From contig JAADJZ010000001.1 in NCBI GenBank assembly GCA_011032825.1, positions 2,108,001 through 2,172,000 on the forward strand: a stretch of 64,000 nt of DNA. The letters are read 5' to 3'. A model generated the notes under the pieces. That model was not told where the DNA came from, did no database searches, and saw nothing but the letters and a program-made list of their open reading frames with translations. Shown here one piece after another: positions 57,017 to 64,000 of the stretch (position 1 is its first letter; each line of letters starts with the position of its first letter). Both the position numbers and the translations under genes were made by a program. The DNA comes from Massariosphaeria phaeospora. Taxonomy: Eukaryota; Ascomycota; Dothideomycetes; Pleosporales.

Positions 57017-58536
57017 CTACAGCTCCTCCTTGTCCTCGCCGTCATAGTCGAAATGATCCTTAATAGGATCTTTATCAGCATCCCAGACCGCCTTCTCGAA
57101 CTTCTTGCCGGACTCCTCGTCCTCGGCAAACAAATGCTCCTTCACCATCCGCCTCGGCGTCTCCCCCAACCACTGGAAAAGCGAGAAGTCTTGGAACTTA
57201 TCGGCGCGGAAGATCTCCAAGATCTCAAGAGGCTCGTCGTCGCTCAGGTTCTCGATGAAATGGCCCATGTTTTTTGGGACGATGCCGACGTCTCCTGCCT
57301 GGTAATCGAATGTTCTCGCAGTACCTTCGGCCGCGAAAATCGTTACGCGAGCCCGGCCTTTGATGAAATACGACCACTCGTCGGCGTTGGGATGCCAGTG
57401 CATCTCTCTCAATGCCCCGGGTCCGATGTCTAAATGCGCGGCGGCTACCGTCTTGGAAAGAGCAAAGTTCGTCGAATCGGTAATGCGCACCAGACCTCCC
57501 GTGGTGTTGACCGGCTCTTGGGCGAGCATCTTATGTGTGAACTGCAGTTTGGATTTCTTGTAGCCTTTACTCTTCGGGATCTCTTCATCAATGGAATCAG
57601 GATTGGACCCTTGGAATATGTACTTTTCCTTTTGCGGAATCGCCCTGAAGACTTCAGGTGCCACTCGGAAGTTCTCGGCCAAGACTTCTTTCGGCGTGCG
57701 AGCAACCCAGTCCGTGAGCAAGAACGTGGAGTCTTCAGAGAAGTTGCCGTCGTCGAAGATGAGCAAGAATTCAGTGCCATTCGGACTCAACCCTTGCAGT
57801 GAATGCGGGTGGCCCGAGGGAAAGTACCAAAGATCGCCTTTCTCGAGATCGTCAATGAAGCTACCGCCCTCTGTATCAAGAGCGGTAATTCGAACGCGGC
57901 CTTCGAGGACGTATGCCCACTCGGCTTCCTTGTGCCAATGGAGTTCCCGGATGACTCCCTCGTCAAGACGCATATTGACGCCAGCCAACTCTTTGCTAGT
58001 CGGCAGCTCACGAACAGTCGTCTGGCGAGTCCACCCGCCTTCTTCGATGCGAATATGCGAGTCCGCAAAGCTCCAGCGCATGTTGGGCATGTTACCGTGA
58101 TCGGTGCTGGGTGGTCGGACGAGGTCAGGATTTTGCCTTTCGCGAGCCCTATTGCGAGGACCCAGCATGTCTGCGCCATCTCCATTCCTCTAGCGCTTCA
58201 TTAGCATCCATGTTTTTGGCGGTTACATGTAGAATCGAGAGCTCTGGTAGCGACGTAAAGCTGGTACGCTGTCTCCTCGTGATGCAGCTGGAGGATGGCG
58301 CCCAGAGACTTTGACTTCGTGCCGTGCTACAGTCTTGCACTTACCCATGGCAAAGGCTGGAGCTTCTCAGCAACCGTATCGATCTTTCCATCGTACGGAT
58401 CGCGGTGCTCGGGCGTAAAGGGCTTCCCGTGAGGTCCTGCATGGTGACTGCCGCTCGCTAGCGGTTTCTGCTTCACCGGAGCCGCCCAGACGCCGCTGCA
58501 GACGCCAATTGCGACTAAAAAGCTTGACAAATGCAT
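57017..58536 (-). CDS. Secreted oxalate decarboxylase (bicupin)
   Basis: A Mn-dependent bicupin converting oxalate to formate and CO2. Exons 58536-58345 and 58189-57017 (155-bp intron GTAAGT...GCTAG) give 454 aa; the splice creates LQPLPWRNGDGADMLGPRN, a typical family block. A signal peptide is present (MHLSSFLVAIGVCSGVWA). Cupin 1 ligands: His148, His150, Glu154, His193 (HWHKEAEW, PSGHPHSL). Cupin 2 ligands: His328, His330, Glu335, His374 (MHWHPNADEW, MGHFIEN). The lid loop NFSEDSTF keeps Ser-Glu-Asp-Ser-Thr, the Glu needed for decarboxylase rather than oxidase chemistry in the Bacillus enzyme. The start sits 423 bp from the divergent DUF1275 gene. Likely roles are pH control, oxalate detoxification or plant interaction. 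Confidence 0.95.
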
Positions 58537-58959
58537 GATGCTGTACAATCGACACCGATTGACAACCTTGGAACAGGACTGAATGTCGTAAAGAGGGCTT
58601 GCACTCCGTTTTGAGGATTGTCCGCTGCCGTCTTTTCCGATGACGACAGTTCCGTGGCTTGCCACTCATCGCTAGCGAACCACTCAGGTTACCCATCGCC
58701 CTGTCGCAGTCTTGCTCCCAGCCTTCTGAATTATGTTTTCGCGCATCAACCCTGGCAAACAATCCCAGACCGGAAGTTCTTTCCATTACTATCCTTCGAT
58801 TGCCGCCGAGCCTGGCCGGGAAGGCGTCGAGCGGGGAAGTTTGGTGTTGACGCGCTGACGTACCCACCTGACGATCCGCGGCAATTCACCAGCCACCCGC
58901 TTAGAGGCCGTCTTGTCTTCTACATACTGGCGCTTGCAACTGACTTCAGGAGAGCAAAC
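58537..58959. promoter_or_regulatory. Bidirectional promoter, oxalate decarboxylase / DUF1275 protein
   Basis: 423 bp between divergent ATGs. It may coordinate oxalate breakdown and the membrane protein. No binding site is recognised by eye. Confidence 0.45.
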
Positions 58960-59833
58960 ATGAACAGCACTCATTCGCGCAGAAATGGAGGAGTAAGCTC
59001 GTCCGACGAGGAGACGCCGCTGCTTGGGCGTCCCGGGAAATCCGCGGCGGGATCTCGCGTCTTAAACCAGCTGAAGAGACACATGACGGCCAATATCAGC
59101 AAAGAATGGGCTGATTTGGTGCTGTTGTTCTGCTACATCATCACAGGGCTGTTAGATAGCTCTGCTGTCTTCATTTGGGGCGCCTTCGTGAGCATGCAGA
59201 CAGGTGAGTAAATCGCACGCGGCATAGTTGGATACCCAGCTCATTCATTCGGGGACAGGAAACACGGTGTATCTAGGACTTGGGCTCGTAGCTCCAAACG
59301 AAGGCATTCGCTGGATAAAGTCTCTGGTGTCGATATCGTTCTTCTGCTTCGGATCGTTCTTCTTCAGCCGTTTCCATCGCGTCCTGTCGCCGCGCAAGCG
59401 CTGGGTGCTGGTCGCATCCTACTCCCTGCAGCTCCTCTTCATCGCGACCGCAGCGCTCATTGTTACCCTCGGAAACGATTCCTCAAACGGTCTCCATTGG
59501 CAGGTCCTAGTCCCGATCGCAGCGGTCGCCTTCCAGTCCAGCGGACAAGCGGTAACGTCCAGGGTGCTTCAATATGGAGGCCTGACGAGCGTTGTCTTAA
59601 CTAGCAACTACTGCGACTTGTTCTCCGACCCGAACTTGCTGGCGGTGTCGAACGTGGAGAGAAACAGGAGGGTCGCAGCGCCGGTCCTGCTGTTGCTCGG
59701 CGCTCTCTTCGGCGGTTTGTGGGCGCATAGCCCCATCGGACTCAAGGGTGCGTTGTGGACGGCTGTCGTACTGAAGTCGATGGCTGTAGTTGCATGGCTG
59801 GCGTGGAAGGGCGAACCCGAGGACGATTCATGA
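58960..59833 (+). CDS. DUF1275 (YoaK-like) membrane protein
   Basis: A six- to seven-TM protein of unknown transport or other function. Exons 58960-59203 and 59259-59833 (55-bp intron) give 272 aa. The hydrophilic N-terminus has SSSDEETPLLG, a likely dileucine-type sorting signal. The family core is TGLLDSSAVFIWGAFVSMQT joined across the splice to GNTVYLGLGL, then later FQSSGQAVTSRVLQYGGLTS and VVLTSNYCDLFSDPNLL; these are the DUF1275 blocks (TGxxDA...F..MQTGN and Q..........TS..T). It ends in a hydrophobic segment and short tail. It is divergent from oxalate decarboxylase, and the two may be co-expressed. Confidence 0.9.
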
Positions 59834-59936
59834 TGGGATTTATCGGGAAGGTCGCGGGGAGGAGGTTGGACGCGCTGGTTCGGCTGCGACGACTTGCGGA
59901 CTCTTAGCTACAAGGTCAGCCTCTGTTCTTGATAGA

Positions 59937-60304
59937 GGAGCTCAGTACGCACACAGAGTACCATTCAAGCTACCGTGGTGTTGCTATATGGTAAACGTAT
60001 GTCCATAAATTGTATCAGCTGTGAAGCTCGTTGACTTGCACCGACGTCGCCTTCTCGAGTGAAACTGTGAAAACAGCCGTCGCGTCAGTCTACATAAGCC
60101 CCTCGCTCCGTCTCTCTTCCACCTCAGCTCTGTCAGTACACTCCAATCCCCCCATTGTTTGCCTGCTGGAGCTCAGTACGCACACAATTTGCCATTCACA
60201 CTACTGTAGTATTGATGTGTAGTAAACGTATGCCCATAAATTTATGTAGCACCAATGTCGCCTTCTCGAGCGGGACTGTGAAAATTTTCACTGACGTCAC
60301 GTCA
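59937..60304. repeat. Pair of diverged direct repeats, about 140 bp each
   Basis: Copy 1 (59937-60087) and copy 2 (60168-60304) both begin GGAGCTCAGTACGCACACA, share GTAAACGTATG(T/C)CCATAAAT and TGTCGCCTTCTCGAG/CGTCGCCTTCTCGAG, and end in GTCA-rich sequence. Differences are largely C/T or G/A, plus one gap of about 15 bp. It could be a local duplication or an LTR-like pair with an 80-bp interior. Confidence 0.75.
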
Positions 60305-61780
60305 AAACAAGCAGCGCCTAATACCGACTCCGGGAGTTGTTGGAAACAGTCCACTAGGTGTTGAGCAGCCTGTCTCGACGCGTAGCATGAGTGTCACTAT
60401 GTGCAACCCAATCTTCTACGCTTGTTGAGACTGACTCGCAGCCGACGTAATTGACCCTACGGGCGGGCGGCACAGACGCGCATTATGTAGCTGAGGAGAT
60501 TGATTCCGGCATGGCGTCCGAGAGTTAGCTACCGCTCTGAGCTGCTGTATCTGCCAGGCTAGTCGATGACCCGCTGGCGCTGGCTATATGCGGCCGGCCA
60601 CTACGTTCGTCTAGGCAGGTAAAGTTGACAATTTGAATCAGATATTAAGCACAAGCATGAGAGAGAAGATTCTTCCTCAACCTGTCGCATAGAGTGCAAC
60701 AGAGTCAATGAAAAAAGGTGTTCGCATCAGCTGGAGATAGTGCAATACCTGTATAGAGTTAACATCCTGACACGAGAAGAAGTTGGAGTAGAACATACCA
60801 GCGACACTGTGGCCTCGACTATAGGCAAGCCCAGGGAGAAGAGGCCCGATGTCAAAAATTTGAATAACCTTGAAGGCCCCTTGGGACCGTTCCAGAGATT
60901 CTTTCTTGTTAACAACGTCATAGGCAAGCAGAGGAGGAGTACGTACAAACTGAAAAGAACAGATACTACACTTGATCTAAGCCAGAAGGCAAAGCTGAAA
61001 ACTGTTGTTAGAAAGCAAACAATGGGGGCGGAAAGGCGTTTACTGACAGAGCTAAGGAAAAGAAAAGAGGAGAGGAGGGACGGAGCGAGGGGCCTATGAA
61101 GGCCAGCGACGCGGCCAGCGCTAGCACAGTCAGCAAAAAACAAGCGACCCCCGAGGATGCCCCGGTCGCCCCGGTCGCCCCGTTAGGACTAGCTCGCCAA
61201 AACAGGCCTAGTGCGGGCTCGTCAGGCGGGCGCGCGGGACAGTCTGCCTGCTGTCGTCACTTCAAGCCATCGATGCCTAAGGCCAAGTTGACCAGTTCTA
61301 CATCATGCTGGAATCGGCTACATCACCAGGAGCCTCGGGAGGAGGTGGATGCGTCTGTTTTGATACCCTTTGGATTGTTGCGCTGCGCTAGTATCCTGTG
61401 CGCTAGACAGCACTACCGCCCTGTTACCGGTATAATCTGTCTCTGGTGCGCACCTCGGTAAGCGTACTCTTTGACCTCTACATGCCCTACACACACAACA
61501 CCTAGTATGCTAGATACAGTAAGACTTTGTAATGGCAGGAGGAGACTATCTACCTATTGCTAAAAAAATTATAGGCTGTCAGAAGAATCGCCTGAGTCTT
61601 CTACGATATCGGCAACAAACGCTGCCAGAGACACAGCATGCCTCGAAGCCCATCGCCCATCCCAGCTTCCTAGCCAACAGCATTTCCTCACCTTATTTAG
61701 GACCTTGCCCCGTCTGGCAGATACGATCCCCGTTCGTGGACGCAAACTATGGGCCTTGCCAGATCTACGGCAGGCGGAAC
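60305..61780. other. Repeat-derived, gene-poor stretch
   Basis: It contains repeat copy C at 61501-61600. The open frames at 60727-61143 lie on both strands over the same bases and have no domain; a Lys/Arg-rich plus-strand frame (60740-61099) might be a transposon relic. GTCGCCCCG is tandemly doubled near 61165-61182. Confidence 0.45.
61501..61600. repeat. Dispersed repeat, copy C
   Basis: It starts CCTAGTATGCTAGATACAGT and aligns with copies A and B over about 100 bp; the 3' end is missing or too diverged to see. An upstream block GTTTTGATACCC...CGCCCTGTTACC (61359-61430) is shared with copy B. Confidence 0.65.
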
Positions 61781-62520
61781 TCAAATTGGGACCTTGCTAG
61801 CAACCCGCCGCCAGATCTCGCATCTCTCCCCTCTTCCGCCCTCCCACGAATACGCATTCGCGACAGTAAACCTAGTTTTCACTCCCGGGCCCATGAACTG
61901 CATCACATTTGCGCCAAACAATAGCGTCTGATACGGCACACCACCCGTCGTGTTGAGATTGACCATCTTACTCCTCTCTCCTCTGCGCCACTGTGGCCAA
62001 TCCGCAGCCGCTGCCTCGGTCGCGATAGATGGGTTTGATGTCTTGATAAAATTCCCCCAGATCTGGCGGAATGCGAGGGAGAAAGAGGGAGACTGGTTGG
62101 GCGCGCTGGGACCTACCAGTGCGAACACGTCGTTGTATTGATATTGGTAAGACTTCGAGGGCGGGTAGGCATTGTTCAGCCAGTAGCTGAGGCAGTCGAA
62201 CGTTGCTTCGGCGTATATGTTCTGCTCAGACTTTAGTATGGGCCGGTAGCGACCGGGCTTACGCCGACTGCAGTCGGATAGCCCACTCCATCGGTCGCAA
62301 ACATCGGATCGCCCGGGTTGGCCGGCTCATCACTACTCGGATTCGCATCTAACACATCCTGGATCTCTCCGTCGCCGAAAGTGGGGAAGGCAAGACGCAT
62401 CCACTCTTTCAGATCATCGAGCGTATGGATGGTCGGCACAAACAATGGTCCCTCGTTCGCGTTGTTACCCGCAAGCATTCTCTCGCCGTTCACACGCTTG
62501 TGGTTGAGTGCATCGCTAGG
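61781..62520 (-). pseudogene. Carboxylesterase (type B) C-terminal relic
   Basis: Only the last third of an alpha/beta-hydrolase carboxylesterase is present. It opens with VNGERMLAGNNANEGPLFVP, runs through TIHTLDDLKEWMRLAFPTFG, and after a stop/frameshift near 62230 resumes in another frame: NIYAEATFDCLSYWLNNAYP, SLAFRQIWGNFIKTSNPSI, MVNLNTTGGVPYQTLLFG and NAYSWEGGRGERC. The Ser nucleophile region and oxyanion hole are absent because the sequence stops about 7 bp beyond the end of the ABC transporter gene. The catalytic His block expected upstream of SLAFRQIWGN also looks eroded. It is a truncated, frameshifted pseudogene. Confidence 0.8.
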
Positions 62521-62526
62521 TGGATC

Positions 62527-64000
62527 TCAAGGTGCCGGTTTGTTGCGCTTTACCATATTCGGTGCCCGGGAAACCCAATATACCATGAACGTCATTCCAA
62601 TATTGAAGGCGACGAACACGAATATGTACCCCAAGTACTCCCATCGAGAGCTATACTTGATGTTCAATGTCGCTAGAAAACTCGTAGTATCGCTAATCGG
62701 ACAGAATTGACAGCCAGCAGTTGCATCCGGGTTCAAAAGTCGGCCTCCGGCAGATGCAAGGTACGAAGCTAGATAATCCCCACAGGTCATGGGATCCGGA
62801 GCCTGCAGAATGAGGAGCTCACTCTCCGTGCAGTGGACCAATTTATCCGACATTCCGACCGCTAACAATCCAGCCACGACGTATGTCAGTGGTGAGACTC
62901 GATAGAGGAATATCCAGAAGCGCGAGAGCTGACTTTTTGGTACGAGAACGCCGCAGAAAATCAAACAGAGGTAAAAAAGTAAGAACCCATAGTTTGCAGC
63001 AGCCTCGGCGTGCTCCAACCCTGCGATAAGGAGGTGGGATAGGGTAGATGTCAAGAGAAAGAAGGCCCATGTATAGAGCCAAGCAAGCACTGTATCGCCG
63101 CTTCTCCCGTTATGAAAACCCATCGGGAAGTAGAAAAGTACGAACGCGAGAGAAGATGCGACAGTCATCCAGAATGCCTCAACGAAGAGTATAGAGGTGA
63201 TAAAGGCTCTCCAGGAGTAGATTCGTGACCGTCCTTCGCGTGTTTCAAAGAGTTCTCTATGTTTGACGAAGTTAGGTATGAGTTGATGGGAAATGTTGCT
63301 GAAGAGTGTGCAGAAGAGGAACACTGCGAAGAGCTGGGTTTTGAGGCCTTGAATGCCGTTGCCGGTGCTCGGACAAGATACGCTGATTAGTGCTGCGGAA
63401 CAGGCGCTTAGAAGAAGGTTACACCACAAGTATTGTGGTGTGCGCCAGTACGATGTGAACATCCGTCGGATAAGGGTATGGATCTGGGAAAGTAACGGAA
63501 TAGCGAAGATGGATTGAGCCGAAGGGCTCAACCTCGGCGTAGAATCGCTCGGAGGGAGTTCGGAAAGCTGACCAAGTCGATCATGCAAGACGGAGGACTC
63601 GGCTGATTCCTTCCATGACTGGGACCAGTCGATACCTGGGATTGACGTAATATTAAAAATCCAATCGGCGGGGTTCTCGGTGCTTCCCAATGAGTCCCCA
63701 ATGTCCACTCTGCGTCTGAAGTATTCTGTGACTGTCTTCGCCTGATGTCCAATGTCTCCATAATATATCGTTTCCCCCCCTTTTTGTATCAAAAGTAGCT
63801 TGTCGAACATCTCGAACAAACTGACGGAGGGCTGGTGCAGCGTACATATAATCGCTTGCCCGTGCCGCGCCAGGTCCTGGAGAAGTGAGCAAACTGACCA
63901 GGCAGTTTGACTATCCAATCCTGAGGTTGGCTCGTCGAGAAAAAGAAGGTCCGGTTTTGCTACGAGCTCTACACCAATGGAAAGACGCCGTAGTTGTTCC
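62527..64000 (-). CDS. PDR-type ABC transporter, C-terminal half (partial, runs off window)
   Basis: An ABCG full-size exporter of the pleiotropic drug resistance class. The window holds the last 491 residues. From the right edge the second nucleotide-binding domain shows a degenerate signature EQLRRLSIGVEL, Walker B LLFLDEPTSGLD and H-loop ICTLHQPS, then IQKGGETIYYGDIG. The second membrane domain has six hydrophobic segments and the large extracellular loop with paired Cys (LVHCTESE, PMTCGDYL, CQFCP), all as in CDR1/PDR5 relatives. The C-terminus is MVKRNKPAP. The frame is open to the window edge. Drug or metabolite export is likely; the substrate is unknown. Confidence 0.93.
   Translation of the reverse strand, partial: EQLRRLSIGVELVAKPDLLFLDEPTSGLDSQTAWSVCSLLQDLARHGQAIICTLHQPSVSLFEMFDKLLLIQKGGETIYYGDIGHQAKTVTEYFRRRVDIGDSLGSTENPADWIFNITSIPGIDWSQSWKESAESSVLHDRLGQLSELPPSDSTPRLSPSAQSIFAIPLLSQIHTLIRRMFTSYWRTPQYLWCNLLLSACSAALISVSCPSTGNGIQGLKTQLFAVFLFCTLFSNISHQLIPNFVKHRELFETREGRSRIYSWRAFITSILFVEAFWMTVASSLAFVLFYFPMGFHNGRSGDTVLAWLYTWAFFLLTSTLSHLLIAGLEHAEAAANYGFLLFYLCLIFCGVLVPKSQLSRFWIFLYRVSPLTYVVAGLLAVGMSDKLVHCTESELLILQAPDPMTCGDYLASYLASAGGRLLNPDATAGCQFCPISDTTSFLATLNIKYSSRWEYLGYIFVFVAFNIGMTFMVYWVSRAPNMVKRNKPAP

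Noticed and set aside
60727..61143. 138-aa hydrophobic minus-strand frame
   Set aside because: It mirrors a Lys/Arg-rich plus-strand frame over the same bases and lies in repeat-derived DNA; the hydrophobicity is a by-product of the opposite strand's composition.
1..64000. CRISPR array, operon or bacterial insertion sequence
   Set aside because: No regularly spaced repeats of array type and no bacterial gene organisation are seen; introns and gene families are fungal.

Overview
The window is nuclear DNA of a filamentous ascomycete. The evidence is short GT-AG introns of about 49 to 63 bp, dense genes on both strands, Zn2Cys6 and NACHT-type proteins, and transposons damaged in the manner of repeat-induced point mutation (RIP). 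The gene families (DUF7053-type, DUF7708-type NACHT, AAA proteins with a long N-terminal region) fit Pezizomycotina, most likely Dothideomycetes/Pleosporales. That placement is inferred, not tested.

Left part (1-24.6 kb): a simple-repeat-rich gene desert (1-2052); a proline-rich protein with internal repeats; RNase H2 subunit A; a short-chain dehydrogenase; a possible decayed gene (7.8-8.4 kb); a RING protein; an MFS transporter; a 170-bp MITE; a DUF7053-type protein; a MARVEL-domain protein; an EDC4-like decapping scaffold; and cytosolic endo-beta-N-acetylglucosaminidase (GH85) divergent from the KDEL receptor ERD2.

Middle part (24.6-44.5 kb): an AAA ATPase sits head to head with a 1325-aa NACHT (NLR-like) protein and shares a 389-bp promoter with it. 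Then come a sedoheptulose-/fructose-bisphosphatase, a protein with an NlpC/P60-like Cys/His pattern whose ATG appears to be split by an intron, a 3.9-kb gene-poor stretch, an eight-exon Zn2Cys6 regulator, a Ty1/copia relic and a secreted heme peroxidase.

Right part (44.5-64 kb) is accessory and repeat-laden: an F-box-like gene of uncertain structure, an orphan protein, a Fot1/pogo-type transposon with intact TIRs but eight in-frame stops, a secreted jacalin-like/aerolysin-like protein, a second F-box-like gene with a homopolymer frameshift, oxalate decarboxylase divergent from a DUF1275 membrane protein, a carboxylesterase relic, and the C-terminal half of a PDR-type ABC transporter running off the end. 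A dispersed repeat of about 125 bp recurs at 33.7, 49.8 and 61.5 kb.

I see no obvious biosynthetic cluster. The most system-like arrangement is the AAA ATPase/NLR pair. Exon boundaries were worked out by eye from splice consensus, reading frame and family conservation, and would need transcript support.
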